Assembly: GCA_008638225.1 (NCBI GenBank)
Contig: VTPP01000004.1
Location: 1 to 64,000 of the forward strand
Reading direction: 5' to 3'
Origin: Pelagibacteraceae bacterium
Lineage (GTDB): Bacteria > Pseudomonadota > Alphaproteobacteria > Pelagibacterales > Pelagibacteraceae
Length of the DNA: 64,000 nt
Below, one piece after another: positions 8,665-18,395 of this stretch. The notes beneath the pieces are model-generated. The model was given only the letters and a program-made list of their open reading frames with translations, was not told the origin of the DNA and ran no database searches. Each line of letters opens with the position of its first letter. Positions within the stretch are counted from its first letter, which is position 1. Made by a program: the position numbers and the translations under genes.

Positions 8665-9951
8665 TTAATAAATAGGAAATTTAGCACAGAGTTCTTTTAC
8701 TTTTATTTGGACCTTTTTCTCAACTTCACTATTGTTATCTTTGTTGTTTTTAAGACCAATAAGAACTTCATTGATATAATCAGCAACTAACTTAAATTCT
8801 GCCAAGCCAAGTCCTCTTGTGGTGCAAGCAGGCGTTCCCAATCTTATTCCTGAAGTGATCCAAGGCTTTTGTTCATCATAAGGTATTCCATTCTTATTGC
8901 ATGTTAGATTAGCCTTTCCAAGAGAAATTTCTGCTTCTTTTCCAGTCAGACTGTGAGGACGAAGATCCACTAATACAAGATGCGTATCAGTTCCACCTGA
9001 AAAAATTTCATGTCCGTGATTTTTTAATGTTTCAGATAAAATTTTTGCATTAGATACAACATTTTTTGCATACATTTTAAAATCATCAGAAAGTGCTTCT
9101 TTAAAACAAACAGCCTTTGCTGCAATCACGTGCATTAACGGTCCTCCTTGCAAACCTGGGAATACAGCCGAATTAAATTTTTTATAAAGCTCTTCATCAT
9201 TAGTAAGTATTATTCCTCCCCTAGGACCTCTTAAAACTTTATGGGTTGTTGAGGTTACAACGTCAGCATAATCACAAGGATTGGGATAAACTTTTCCGGC
9301 GACAAGACCTGAAAAATGCGCCATATCGACTAAGAGCTTTGCCCCTACCTGGTCAGCAATATCTCTGAATTTTTTGAAATCAATAATTCTAGAATAAGCA
9401 CTACCTCCAGCAATAATTAATTTTGGATTATTTTTTTTTGCTAAATCCATAACATTATTATAATCAATTAGACCAGTAGTCTTGTCCACGCCATAGGCAA
9501 TTGCATTAAACCACTTTCCAGATTGTGCTGGTGGCGCTCCATGGGTCAAGTGTCCTCCCTGATCTATACCCATACCCAAAATTGTATCCCCTGGATTTAA
9601 TAATGCCAAAAACACAGCTCCATTTGCTTGAGCTCCCGAGTGTGGCTGAACATTAGCAAATTTTACATTGTATAATTCCTTTACACGTTCTAATGCTAAA
9701 TTTTCTGCAACATCGACAAATTCACAACCTCCGTAATATCTTTTGCCTGGATAACCTTCTGCGTATTTATTTGTCAAAACAGAACCTTGAGCATCTAGAA
9801 CAGCCTTGGAAACGATGTTCTCAGAAGCAATAAGTTCAAGATGTGTTTTTTGTCTTTCCAATTCTTTGATGATAGAACCGTTTACTTCTGGGTCACTATC
9901 TTGAAGAGATTGATTAAAAAAAGTATTTAGAAAAAAATTTTGTACAGACAT
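8665..9951 (-). CDS. glyA: Serine hydroxymethyltransferase
   Basis: GlyA interconverts serine and glycine with tetrahydrofolate, feeding one-carbon metabolism. The sequence has [41 protein letters not shown] and the PLP-lysine motif [13 protein letters not shown]. At 428 aa it is full length, with a short non-conserved N-terminal lead of about 15 residues. It is two bases after rpiB and five before nrdR. No glycine riboswitch could fit upstream inside this operon. Confidence 0.97.
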   Translation of the reverse strand: MSVQNFFLNTFFNQSLQDSDPEVNGSIIKELERQKTHLELIASENIVSKAVLDAQGSVLTNKYAEGYPGKRYYGGCEFVDVAENLALERVKELYNVKFANVQPHSGAQANGAVFLALLNPGDTILGMGIDQGGHLTHGAPPAQSGKWFNAIAYGVDKTTGLIDYNNVMDLAKKNNPKLIIAGGSAYSRIIDFKKFRDIADQVGAKLLVDMAHFSGLVAGKVYPNPCDYADVVTSTTHKVLRGPRGGIILTNDEELYKKFNSAVFPGLQGGPLMHVIAAKAVCFKEALSDDFKMYAKNVVSNAKILSETLKNHGHEIFSGGTDTHLVLVDLRPHSLTGKEAEISLGKANLTCNKNGIPYDEQKPWITSGIRLGTPACTTRGLGLAEFKLVADYINEVLIGLKNNKDNNSEVEKKVQIKVKELCAKFPIY

Positions 9952-9953
9952 AG

Positions 9954-10403
9954 CTAATTTAGTAACTTAACTCTTCTAGAATGTCTACCGCCTTCAAACT
10001 CGGTAGTTAAAAAATTCATCACACATTGAAGGGCCGTTTTTTTGTTTATTAGTCGAGAACCTAAACAAATAACATTTGCATTATTATGCTGTCTAGATAG
10101 TTTGGAGGCTTTCACCGTACCAATTAAAGCAGATCTGATGTTTTTAAATCTATTGGCTGCTATAGACATGCCTATACCAGATCCACAAACTAAAATTCCA
10201 AAATTTTTTGAATTAACTTTTTTTGATAATTTCTTTGCATAAATTGGATAATCAACTGAAATAGTTTCACTTTTAGTTCCAACATCTGAAACTTTTAATT
10301 TTTTATATTTCAAAGCTTTCTTGATTATTTCTTTTAATTTGTACCCAGCATGATCAGATCCAATTACAACAGATTTTGTAAGAAAATTTTGTTTTTTTGT
10401 CAT
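9954..10403 (-). CDS. rpiB: Ribose-5-phosphate isomerase B
   Basis: RpiB interconverts ribose-5-phosphate and ribulose-5-phosphate, supplying the riboflavin and nucleotide pathways nearby. Motifs are [22 protein letters not shown], the catalytic-loop [18 protein letters not shown] and [15 protein letters not shown] prefer the ATG at 10403 (MTKKQNFL) over the in-frame ATG at 10430 because it puts the first strand ([10 protein letters not shown]) at the usual distance; the longer form is possible. It is the first gene of the leftward glyA-rib-nusB run. Confidence 0.92.
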   Translation of the reverse strand: MTKKQNFLTKSVVIGSDHAGYKLKEIIKKALKYKKLKVSDVGTKSETISVDYPIYAKKLSKKVNSKNFGILVCGSGIGMSIAANRFKNIRSALIGTVKASKLSRQHNNANVICLGSRLINKKTALQCVMNFLTTEFEGGRHSRRVKLLN

Positions 10404-10508
10404 TAATTTCCACATATATATAAGAAACATATTTAAACTACAACATCTGGTATGTATTATGAGTTAGTTTAAATTTAAAAGATCACTTAAAATTTAAAAT
10501 AGGCAATA

Positions 10509-11489
10509 ATGTTTCCATATACACGACTAAGAAGAACCAGAATGTACGATTGGTCAAGAAGACTAATTCAGGAAAATAACATCACAACATCTGATCTTAT
10601 TTTACCAATATTTATTAAAGAAGGAAAAAATGTAATAGAAGAAATAAAGTCTATGCCCGATGTATACAAATATAGCATCGACACATTAAAAAAAATAATA
10701 AAAGAAGCCATAAGATACAAAATTCCAGCAGTAGCATTATTTCCTGAAATTAATAACAATAAAAAAAACGAAATTGGTAGTGAAGCGTTGAATAAAAATA
10801 ATCTAATCTGCAACGCTGTAAGAGAAATAAAAAAAAGTTTTGGAAATAGCATAGGTGTTATATGTGATGTTGCATTGGATCCTTACACATCACATGGTCA
10901 TGATGGAATAGTGAAAAAAAAAATTGTTGATAATGATGAAACAATAAAGATTTTAATCGAGCAATCACTAAATCAGGCAGAAGCTGGTTGTGATATTTTA
11001 GCTCCATCAGATATGATGGACGGTAGAATTGGTGAGATTAGAAAATCATTAGAAAAAAATAATTATAAAAATATACAATTATTATCCTATGCTGCTAAAT
11101 ATGCTTCTAATTTTTATGGACCCTTTAGAAATGCTGTTGGTAGTCAATCTAAATTAAAAAGTGATAAAAAAAATTATCAAATGGATTTCAAAAATTCTAA
11201 CGAGGCTTTAAGAGAAATTGGTATGGATATAAATGAGGGAGCTGATATGGTAATAGTAAAACCAGCGCTCGCCTACTTAGATATTATCTCAAAAGCTAAA
11301 CAAGAATTTAACATACCAATTGTTGCCTACAATGTTTCCGGTGAATACTCTATGATAAAAAATGCAATTAAAAATAACATACTCCCTGATGATGCTGTTA
11401 ATGAAATGATGATTTCATTTAAACGTGCTGGGGCAAACTCAGTTATTACTTATTTTGCCATGGAGTTGGCAAGAAAATTAGATAATTAA
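10509..11489 (+). CDS. hemB: Delta-aminolevulinic acid dehydratase (porphobilinogen synthase)
   Basis: HemB condenses two ALA molecules to porphobilinogen for haem synthesis. The 326-aa protein starts RLRRTRMYDWSRRL, has CDVALDPYTSHGHDG in place of the three-cysteine zinc site (Asp replaces Cys, the Mg-type/zinc-independent form), the two Schiff-base lysines in LSYAAKYAS and VIVKPALAYLD, and RNAVGSQ. It is divergent from rpiB. Its TAA shares bases with the stop of the opposing flavin reductase gene. Confidence 0.97.
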   Translation: MFPYTRLRRTRMYDWSRRLIQENNITTSDLILPIFIKEGKNVIEEIKSMPDVYKYSIDTLKKIIKEAIRYKIPAVALFPEINNNKKNEIGSEALNKNNLICNAVREIKKSFGNSIGVICDVALDPYTSHGHDGIVKKKIVDNDETIKILIEQSLNQAEAGCDILAPSDMMDGRIGEIRKSLEKNNYKNIQLLSYAAKYASNFYGPFRNAVGSQSKLKSDKKNYQMDFKNSNEALREIGMDINEGADMVIVKPALAYLDIISKAKQEFNIPIVAYNVSGEYSMIKNAIKNNILPDDAVNEMMISFKRAGANSVITYFAMELARKLDN

Positions 11490-11929
11490 GAGTTGTATTT
11501 TCTATTATAAAAAATTAATGGAGATTTTGGTGAAAGAATTTTGCATTTAATCACTTTATGCAAAATTATATAATGATCCCCTGCAGAAATTTTTTTGTAC
11601 ATAGCACAATCTAGATAACCTAAAGAATTAGAAATTATTTCTTTATAAAATTTCTTATCAAATTTATTACTTGAACTAGCAAGTTGATTTGATATTTTTT
11701 TTTGGTTACGTGACAAAAAAATTATCATGTATTTATTTTTATTTTTTACAAAATCTTGAATGGAGGAAGATTTTTTATCAATACACCACATCACAAGTGG
11801 AGGGTTTAACGAAACTGAGGAAAATGAATTTACAGTAATTCCAATAAATTTTGATTTATTTTTGGTAACAATCGAAGTTATTCCAGTTGCAAATAAAGAT
11901 AGGCATTTTCTTAGATGAGTTGAGTTCAT
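11486..11929 (-). CDS. Flavin reductase-like domain protein
   Basis: This is a small (147 aa) FMN-binding split-barrel protein of the flavin-reductase family that often pairs with monooxygenases. It shows LRKCLSLFATGITSIVT, the family's GITVNSFSSVSLNPPLVMWCID segment and a GDHYIILHKVIKC strand. I used the ATG at 11929 because it leaves four bases after the upstream DUF2061 gene; the ORF extends to 11977 inside that gene. No monooxygenase partner is nearby, so its substrate is unknown. Confidence 0.8.
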   Translation of the reverse strand: MNSTHLRKCLSLFATGITSIVTKNKSKFIGITVNSFSSVSLNPPLVMWCIDKKSSSIQDFVKNKNKYMIIFLSRNQKKISNQLASSSNKFDKKFYKEIISNSLGYLDCAMYKKISAGDHYIILHKVIKCKILSPKSPLIFYNRKYNS

Positions 11930-11933
11930 AAAA

Positions 11934-12140
11934 TTAGTTTTTTTTTGCCCATGAAATTTTATTCCACAATCTTTCATGGAAATAATATAAAAAAACTTTA
12001 GTAAAAGCTTCTATACCGGCTATCCAAGAACTAGTACTTACACTTCCGCTAATTAGCCATGCTATTAAAAAAGTATCAATGGAAGCAAAAATTCTCCAAC
12101 TCACCGCTTTTAAAATGCTTCTTATTTTACTTTCATTCAT
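11934..12140 (-). CDS. DUF2061 small membrane protein
   Basis: This 68-residue protein carries the DUF2061 pattern: KAVSWRIFASIDTFLIAWLISG, followed by a second hydrophobic segment and FHERLWNKISWA (cited as landmarks SWRIFASIDT and HERLWNKI). Two membrane segments are predicted by eye at about 13-33 and 40-53. Function is unknown. It overlaps parC's stop by four bases and precedes the flavin reductase-like gene by four. Confidence 0.75.
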   Translation of the reverse strand: MNESKIRSILKAVSWRIFASIDTFLIAWLISGSVSTSSWIAGIEAFTKVFLYYFHERLWNKISWAKKN

Positions 12141-14389
12141 ATTAGCAATTTGTAGTTATTATCAAAGCCTCTGTATAGACTATTGAAATTGGGATCTAGT
12201 TTTAAAGCTTTTCCAGCCTTCGCTCTTGGTAGAATATATTTATTTAAGTCTAGTTTGTTCATAATTTTATTTGAATAATTATCAAAAACTTCCATTTTTT
12301 TATTAATAGGACTACATGCTAATAGAGAATATCCTCTTGACTTAAATAATGTGATACCGCTACCCTTCTCTTGTTCTGGGATTTCTTTAATGTCAAGAAT
12401 CATACCTTTTGTATCTTCCTTATTGTTTATTAGTAAAAATAAATGTTCATACAAATCTTCAAATTTACTGGCTGAATGTAAAAAATCATTTTTTTTAAGC
12501 TTAAAAACTTTTTTCCCACTTTTCTTATTTGAAATTAAATTATTAGAATTTATAAAAAAACCAAAACCACTTAATGAACATAATAAAATTTTTTTGTTTT
12601 CTTCTAATAAAAAAACGTCGATAATCTGTTCGTTATCAGTTAAAGCAAAATATGAGGAGAATGGTCTACCTTTTGAAGATCCAAAAACAAAAGAGTCTCC
12701 ATCAATAGTGTAAGATTTTCCAAATGATGAAAGAAATATAAATTTGTCTGATTTTTTTCCATTTGCAATAATTTGCTCATGCTCCGCAAAATCCTGACTA
12801 CTTTTATATTGAGAATGGCCAATTCTAGCTTTTAAAAATCCATTATTTGAAATAATCACAGATATTGGATCATTAGATTTTAATTCTTCAATAAGTTCAT
12901 CGGGGTCAATTTGGTTAAATTTTTCAATTAAAGTTTTTCTAGGTCCGTAACTTGACTTCTCACCGAACGCAAAAATTACTTCATCAATTTCCCTATCAAT
13001 TTCTTTTTTTTGCAAAGCTTTTGAAGCTAGTAGCTTAGTCAAAAATTTCTTATTACTTAGAAGTTTATTATTCTCATCTTCAATTTCCTTCTGTTCTATT
13101 TTTCTTAAACTTCGTAATTTCATATCTAAAATAGCATTTACTTGATTTTCACTAAAACGATATTTTTTCATTAATTCATTTTTAGGGTTGTTTGAATTTC
13201 GTATAATTTTAATAATGTTATTAAGATGTTTAAATACAATCAAAAATCCCTTTAAAATTTCCAACCTAAGGTTTATTTTGTTTAAAGCGTATCTAGATTT
13301 TCGATCCAGAATTACATACCTATGTTTTAAAAAATTAGATAATACTTCTTTAAGAGACATTACTTTTGGTTCTAGTCTGTGGTTTAATACATTCATATTT
13401 AGAAAAAATTTTACTTGGAGTTCAGTTTGTTGATAAAGACTATTCATTAAGATAATTGGATCCACATTTCTATTTTTTGGTCGTATTACAACTCTAATAT
13501 TCTCGTCTGACTCATCAATAACGTTATCTATTAATTTATTTGTTTTATTTATTATTAAATCTGCAATTTTTTCTATTAATTTTGATTTATTTACTTGGAA
13601 AGGAATTTGGGTAATAGAAATTTGATACTGACCTTTTCCAAGATCTTCAATTTTATATTTAGCTCTCAACTCAAAGAATCCTCTTCCAGTTGAATAAGCT
13701 TTAAAAATCTCATTTTTATCAAAATTAAGTATTCCTCCTGTTGGGAAATCAGGTCCTTTTATTATTTTTAACAAATCTTTAATCGAACAATCTTTGTGAT
13801 TATTTAAATATTTGAGACCTAAACATATTTCTTCTAAATTATGAGGAGGGATATTAGTTGCCATCCCAACGGCAATTCCGGATGACCCGTTTGCTAATAA
13901 ATTAGGAAAGGCTGAGGGAAGAACGGTCGGTTCACTTAATTCACCATCATAAGTTTTTCTAAATTCAACTGTGTCAGAGTCTATGTCTTTAAGTAAAAAT
14001 TCTGAGACCTCGGTAAGTTTAGTTTCAGTATATCTCATAGCTGCTGCGTTATCGCCGTCAATATTACCGAAGTTTCCTTGTCCATTAATTAGAGGATATT
14101 TAGTTGCAAAATCTTGCGCCAATCTTACAAGGGCATCATATACGGATTGGTCGCCATGAGGATGAAATTTACCGATCACATCACCAACCACTCTTGCTGA
14201 TTTTTTAAAAGTAGATTTTGGACTTAAATCTAATAAGTACATTGCGTAAATTAGTCTTCGATGTACTGGTTTTAAGCCATCTCTTACATCAGGTAAGGCT
14301 CTTTGGGTAATTGTAGATAAAGCGTATGCTAAATATTTTTTAGCAAACTGATTTTTAAGTTGATCTTCAGTAATATTATTTTGTTTCAT
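12137..14389 (-). CDS. parC: DNA topoisomerase IV subunit A
   Basis: ParC is the DNA-cleaving subunit of topoisomerase IV, which decatenates daughter chromosomes. It has [36 protein letters not shown] and the active-site Tyr in [10 protein letters not shown] (Tyr120 from this start). The C-terminal part is a short beta-pinwheel without a clear GyrA box, and 750 aa fits ParC better than GyrA. I chose the ATG at 14389; the ORF can also begin at TTG 14404. The position of the quinolone-contact Ser in HPHGD-S is Gln here. It overlaps recO by 14 bases. Confidence 0.88.
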   Translation of the reverse strand: MKQNNITEDQLKNQFAKKYLAYALSTITQRALPDVRDGLKPVHRRLIYAMYLLDLSPKSTFKKSARVVGDVIGKFHPHGDQSVYDALVRLAQDFATKYPLINGQGNFGNIDGDNAAAMRYTETKLTEVSEFLLKDIDSDTVEFRKTYDGELSEPTVLPSAFPNLLANGSSGIAVGMATNIPPHNLEEICLGLKYLNNHKDCSIKDLLKIIKGPDFPTGGILNFDKNEIFKAYSTGRGFFELRAKYKIEDLGKGQYQISITQIPFQVNKSKLIEKIADLIINKTNKLIDNVIDESDENIRVVIRPKNRNVDPIILMNSLYQQTELQVKFFLNMNVLNHRLEPKVMSLKEVLSNFLKHRYVILDRKSRYALNKINLRLEILKGFLIVFKHLNNIIKIIRNSNNPKNELMKKYRFSENQVNAILDMKLRSLRKIEQKEIEDENNKLLSNKKFLTKLLASKALQKKEIDREIDEVIFAFGEKSSYGPRKTLIEKFNQIDPDELIEELKSNDPISVIISNNGFLKARIGHSQYKSSQDFAEHEQIIANGKKSDKFIFLSSFGKSYTIDGDSFVFGSSKGRPFSSYFALTDNEQIIDVFLLEENKKILLCSLSGFGFFINSNNLISNKKSGKKVFKLKKNDFLHSASKFEDLYEHLFLLINNKEDTKGMILDIKEIPEQEKGSGITLFKSRGYSLLACSPINKKMEVFDNYSNKIMNKLDLNKYILPRAKAGKALKLDPNFNSLYRGFDNNYKLLI

Positions 14390-15062
14390 TTGCTTTTTTT
14401 TCAATTCTTTCTCTTACTTCTGGAAATCTTATTTTATTCGGCTCAAAAACAAATTTCTTCAAAACAAATTTATTAAGGACCAATCCCTTATATAAGTCCC
14501 TATTGTCATAGTTAAAAGAACTGTCAATTAAAAAATGAGGGTAAAAAAGTTTTTTATTATCTATTTCAAAAATCCATTCTGATAAATTATTTTTATAGAA
14601 ATTAAAATTTTTATTATTTGGATTGATTTCAAAACCAATACTTTTTAACAATTCCTGTTCCCACTCAATATAAAGTTTTAAAGAATTATTACCGTCTATA
14701 TTTTGTAAAAAATGTTCCGAATGATAATATAAATCATAATAGTCATGTCTTTCGGCTAGTAATTTACAACAAAGTTCTGATAAAGATTGTATTAAATTTA
14801 ATATATCTGGTTTATCAAAAAATTTCGCTGTTATTGCATCTTTAAGTTCTAGATTATAATAGCCCAAATCATTTTCAGATTTAGATTTCCAATTAAGAGT
14901 AAATTTGTTTCCTATTTGTAAATAATTTTTTTTTTTCTTAGAAGATGCTCCGTATACAATTCCATTATGAAGGCCGTGCGCACTAGTAATAAAAGTAGCA
15001 ACAGAAGAATTTTCAGAATAATTATTAATTTTTAACAAATAACCAGAATCTTGCCAAATCAT
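14376..15062 (-). CDS. recO: DNA repair protein RecO
   Basis: RecO helps load RecA in the RecFOR recombination pathway. The protein (228 aa from ATG 15062) has the OB-fold start MIWQDSGYLLKINNYSENS and HGLHNGIVYGASSKK, then a helical C-terminal domain with LCCKLLAERHDYYDLY and YIEWEQELLKSIGFE. The zinc cysteines of some RecO proteins are absent. I preferred 15062 over the in-frame start at 15101 because it gives a TAATG overlap with era, and era-recO adjacency supports the call despite weak sequence conservation. Confidence 0.85.
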   Translation of the reverse strand: MIWQDSGYLLKINNYSENSSVATFITSAHGLHNGIVYGASSKKKKNYLQIGNKFTLNWKSKSENDLGYYNLELKDAITAKFFDKPDILNLIQSLSELCCKLLAERHDYYDLYYHSEHFLQNIDGNNSLKLYIEWEQELLKSIGFEINPNNKNFNFYKNNLSEWIFEIDNKKLFYPHFLIDSSFNYDNRDLYKGLVLNKFVLKKFVFEPNKIRFPEVRERIEKKANETK

Positions 15063-15889
15063 TAATTTTTTTTTAATACAACTTTTAGAAATAGATTGCA
15101 CTTACATTTGAAAACTTTTTCCATTTCATTTCTAGCGTACGTACCAATTGCTTTAATAGATCTGCCATCTTTACCAAGAATAATTTTTTTATGACTAAGT
15201 GTTGAGGCAATAATTTTTTGATGAATTGTATAATTTTGTGACTTTATAAGTTTATCTGTAACTATTGAAATTTGATATGGTATTTCTTGATTTAAATATT
15301 TAAGAATACCCTCTCTTGTTATTTCAGCTAAAAAAATCTCTTTTGATATATTTGTCGAGTTATTTTTTTTATAAATCCATTTTTGAACCGGAAGTAAATC
15401 TGATATTTTATCTAGAAGTTTTTTTATATTTTTTTTCTTTAACGCCGATAAATAAAAAATAGCATCAAATGATTCAATAAATTTAATTTCTGAAATTTTT
15501 TTTAAAATATAATCATTATCTACTAAATCAATTTTGTTAATAATTAAAAATTTATTTTTTTTGTATTTATTAATAATTTTTTCAATTTGATCTAAATAAT
15601 AAAATTTTGAGGTTACGTCTAAGATAACTAACAATAAATCTGAGCGATCTATACTTGCTAAAACATCCTTAAAATAATTTGCATCATTTTTTTTTTGATA
15701 AAATCCTGGAGTATCTATAAACACAATTTGAGTGTCATTGTAGTTTTTTACTGCATCCAGTGATTTTAATGTGGTTTGTACTTTGTGAGAAACGATAGAA
15801 ATTTTTTTATCAAAAATTGCATTTAACAAAGTAGATTTTCCAGAATTTGTAGGTCCAGAAATAGCCACGTATCCACATTTTTTGATCAT
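15062..15889 (-). CDS. era: GTPase Era
   Basis: Era binds the 3' end of 16S rRNA and couples small-subunit maturation to cell growth. G1 reads GPTNSGKST (a variant of the common GRPNVGKS), G3 DTPGF and G4 NKID. The C-terminal KH domain contains KKIILGKDGRSIKAIGTYAR. The length of 275 aa is slightly below the usual 295-300. It overlaps rnc by four bases; rnc-era is a widely conserved pair in rRNA processing. Confidence 0.94.
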   Translation of the reverse strand: MIKKCGYVAISGPTNSGKSTLLNAIFDKKISIVSHKVQTTLKSLDAVKNYNDTQIVFIDTPGFYQKKNDANYFKDVLASIDRSDLLLVILDVTSKFYYLDQIEKIINKYKKNKFLIINKIDLVDNDYILKKISEIKFIESFDAIFYLSALKKKNIKKLLDKISDLLPVQKWIYKKNNSTNISKEIFLAEITREGILKYLNQEIPYQISIVTDKLIKSQNYTIHQKIIASTLSHKKIILGKDGRSIKAIGTYARNEMEKVFKCKCNLFLKVVLKKN

Positions 15890-16563
15890 ATCAAATTTAA
15901 AGATGTTAATAACTTTTGAGCTGCAGATTGTTCTGCTTTTTGTTTTGAGGCACCTTCGCCAAAGAAAGTTTTACTATTAGGTATTTTGACCGAAACCTTA
16001 AAAATAGGCTTGTGTGAAGGACCTTGATGAGAAAGACTTTTGTAAACTGGTAACTCTTTATATTTTTTTAGAGAAAATTCTTGAAGTTTTGTTTTCCCAT
16101 CAATTTCAATATTAATTGATCTTTTAAAGTTATCTTTCCATAATCTTAAAACAAACTTACTAACTTCCTCAAAACCATGATCTAAGTAAAATGCCCCGAT
16201 AAGGCTTTCGCATAAATCACCGAAAATTTTCCCATGGCCAATTTTATTTTTTTTTTGAGAACCACTTAATAATATATATTTTCCTAGATTTAAATTTTCA
16301 ACAATCTGGGTACAAACTTTTTTATTGACTAGAGAAGCTAATTTTTTATCCAAAACACCCTCTTCATCTAACGGATATAATCTGGAAAGTTCTGTTGCTA
16401 TTACAAGACCTAAAACACGATCTCCTATAAATTCTAGTCTTTCATTATTAGTTTCTGATAATTTTGAGATACTTTTGTGAGTTAAAGCTTTTTCTAGAAG
16501 GTTGATATTTTTAAATTTTATACCTAATATTTTTTCAACTTTAAGTAAAATATTCTTATTCAT
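15886..16563 (-). CDS. rnc: Ribonuclease III
   Basis: RNase III cleaves double-stranded RNA, including rRNA precursors. The catalytic domain shows ALTHKS, the signature NERLEFIGDRVLGLVIA, and the second acidic site in GDLCESLIGAFYLD. The C-terminal dsRNA-binding domain (about 155-225) has KTKLQEFSLKK and GEGASKQKAEQSAAQKLL. The stop-start overlap with lepB is TAATG, matching the classic lepB-rnc-era order. Confidence 0.97.
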   Translation of the reverse strand: MNKNILLKVEKILGIKFKNINLLEKALTHKSISKLSETNNERLEFIGDRVLGLVIATELSRLYPLDEEGVLDKKLASLVNKKVCTQIVENLNLGKYILLSGSQKKNKIGHGKIFGDLCESLIGAFYLDHGFEEVSKFVLRLWKDNFKRSINIEIDGKTKLQEFSLKKYKELPVYKSLSHQGPSHKPIFKVSVKIPNSKTFFGEGASKQKAEQSAAQKLLTSLNLI

Positions 16564-17291
16564 TAAATAATTTTTTTAAAAATTCTATTAAATCTTATAG
16601 ACTCGTGCCATTTCCAGAAAGTAAATATATTTGCTATTTTTGTATCATTTGAAAAAAATAAAAATTGCGCCTTACCTACTAAATTATCCTTATGTACATA
16701 ACCAACACTGGTTAAAAACCTGCTATCTTTTGAGCAATCTCTATTATCTCCAAGAAAAAAATAGTGATCATTTGGAATTGTATAAATGTCAGTATTTTTC
16801 ATCGAGTTTTGAGTTGCATAAAAAATATTATATGTTTTATTTTCGCTTACATGCTCAGTAAATTCGTTCACTTCCAACGATCTATCGCCGCAAAAAACTT
16901 CAGTTTTTTGGATAAAGTCTTTTTTTAACTTTTTATTATTTAAATAAAGATCACCATCTTTAAATTGAATTGTATCTCCAGGAATTCCTATTAATCTTTT
17001 TATATAGTCTGTTCTGTTATCAGATGGTGTCTTGAAAACAATAACATCACCTCTTTTAGGTTGAGAAAAAAAAATTCTATTAGGTATAATTTTAATACTA
17101 AATGGAAATGAATGTCTACTATAACCATAAGAAAATTTTGTAACAAAAAGTCTATCACCAACTAAAAGTGTTTTTTCCATAGATGATGATGGAATATAAA
17201 ATGGTTGAAGCAAAATAGATCTAATTATTACTGCTAAGAACAATGCAATAATAATTGTTTTTAAATTATCAATAATTTTTTCTTTGAGCAT
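16563..17291 (-). CDS. lepB: Signal peptidase I
   Basis: LepB removes signal peptides from exported proteins at the inner membrane. One N-terminal transmembrane helix (about 10-29) precedes the catalytic Ser in YIPSSSMEKTL (Ser37), the general-base Lys in DYIKRLIG (Lys98), and box E GDNRDCSKDSR. The protein is 242 aa. It overlaps rnc by one base and follows acpS by three. Confidence 0.96.
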   Translation of the reverse strand: MLKEKIIDNLKTIIIALFLAVIIRSILLQPFYIPSSSMEKTLLVGDRLFVTKFSYGYSRHSFPFSIKIIPNRIFFSQPKRGDVIVFKTPSDNRTDYIKRLIGIPGDTIQFKDGDLYLNNKKLKKDFIQKTEVFCGDRSLEVNEFTEHVSENKTYNIFYATQNSMKNTDIYTIPNDHYFFLGDNRDCSKDSRFLTSVGYVHKDNLVGKAQFLFFSNDTKIANIFTFWKWHESIRFNRIFKKII

Positions 17292-17294
17292 GGC

Positions 17295-17660
17295 TTATTT
17301 AGTTGCAATAACAAAAGCTATAGCCCAAGGATAGTCATCTGACATGCTTAAATTAAATTTCATTTTTTTTAATTTTTGCATATTTGATTGAATATAAGGT
17401 TGCCCTGACTTTTTATTTAGTACTTCAAAATCTAAAAAAGAAAGCTCTTGTCCTATACCTGTTCCTATTGATTTCGCGAATGCTTCTTTAGCAGCAAATC
17501 GCATGGCTATTTTTGATGATATATTTGAATTAAAATGTCGAATTAATGAAATTTCTTTATTCGTAAAAATTTTTTTTAAAAACATAGCTTTATTTTGCTT
17601 AAGAATTTTTTCTACTCTTTTAATGTTAACAATATCAGTTCCTATACCGATAATTTTCAT
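17295..17660 (-). CDS. acpS: Holo-[acyl-carrier-protein] synthase
   Basis: AcpS transfers 4'-phosphopantetheine from CoA to acyl carrier protein. The motifs GIGTDIVNIKRVE and RFAAKEAFAKSIGTGIG are diagnostic. I placed the start at ATG 17660 (MKIIGIGTDI), one base after the pdxJ stop; the ORF extends five codons further upstream into pdxJ. The pdxJ-acpS pairing is common in Proteobacteria. CoA supply connects it to panC at 41643. Confidence 0.95.
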   Translation of the reverse strand: MKIIGIGTDIVNIKRVEKILKQNKAMFLKKIFTNKEISLIRHFNSNISSKIAMRFAAKEAFAKSIGTGIGQELSFLDFEVLNKKSGQPYIQSNMQKLKKMKFNLSMSDDYPWAIAFVIATK

Positions 17661-17661
17661 A

Positions 17662-18393
17662 TTAGTTTTTAACAATTTTTGATAATTTTTTTATAACATT
17701 GCTTAAACCATCAAAAACCGATTGGGAAATTACAAAATGACCAATATTGAACTCAGATATCTCTTTAATAGCTCTTATATTTTTTGTGCTTATATAATCT
17801 AAACCATGACCACAATGCACACCGAGATTGTTTTTAGAAGCAAATTTTGCTGCTGATTTAATTTTATTAAACTCTAATCTAGACTTAATTTTATTTTTAT
17901 TATTTAAAAAATTACAATAAGATCCCGTATGAATTTCTATATTATCTGCTTTTAATTTTATAGCTTGTTTAACCATTCTTATTTCGGGATCTATAAATAA
18001 TGAAACAGATATATTGATTGACTTAAGTTTTAATATAGATTTTTTAAGTAATGAAAGGTTGTAAAATAAATTTAAACCACCTTCTGTCGTTAATTCTTTT
18101 CTTTTTTCTGGTACAAGGCAAACAAACTCTGGCTTAACTTTTGTGGCAAAAGAAATCATTTTTTTTGTTAATGCCATTTCAAGATTAAGAGGTTTATTTA
18201 ATATTTTTTTTAATAATAAAACGTCACTTGGTTTTATGTGTCTTTCGTCTTCTCTTAAATGGACGGTAATAGAATCTGCACCTGAACTTAAAGCAACAAG
18301 AGCTGCTTTTGAAACAGAGGGAAAATTGTTACCTCTAATATTTCTAAGAGTTGCCACATGATCAATATTAATTCCTAACTTTCGTTTGATCAT
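17662..18393 (-). CDS. pdxJ: Pyridoxine 5'-phosphate synthase
   Basis: PdxJ closes the pyridine ring in the last step of de novo pyridoxine phosphate synthesis. The TIM-barrel protein starts LGINIDHVATLRNIRGNNFP, then has SITVHLREDERHI, LEMALT and NLGVHCGHGLDY. Length (243 aa) and all key segments look intact. It implies a working vitamin B6 route if pdxA and related genes exist elsewhere, which is notable because typical SAR11 genomes are described as lacking B6 synthesis. Confidence 0.96.
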   Translation of the reverse strand: MIKRKLGINIDHVATLRNIRGNNFPSVSKAALVALSSGADSITVHLREDERHIKPSDVLLLKKILNKPLNLEMALTKKMISFATKVKPEFVCLVPEKRKELTTEGGLNLFYNLSLLKKSILKLKSINISVSLFIDPEIRMVKQAIKLKADNIEIHTGSYCNFLNNKNKIKSRLEFNKIKSAAKFASKNNLGVHCGHGLDYISTKNIRAIKEISEFNIGHFVISQSVFDGLSNVIKKLSKIVKN

Positions 18394-18395
18394 TA

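Noticed and set aside
10404-10508. FMN or glycine riboswitch upstream of the rpiB-glyA-rib run
   Set aside because: The divergent gap to hemB is too short and lacks the conserved riboswitch cores; the rib genes and glyA have no leaders of their own.
12351-12713. Open frame of 120 codons on the plus strand opposite parC
   Set aside because: It lies wholly inside parC, whose frame has clear family motifs; the antisense translation has no recognisable domain.
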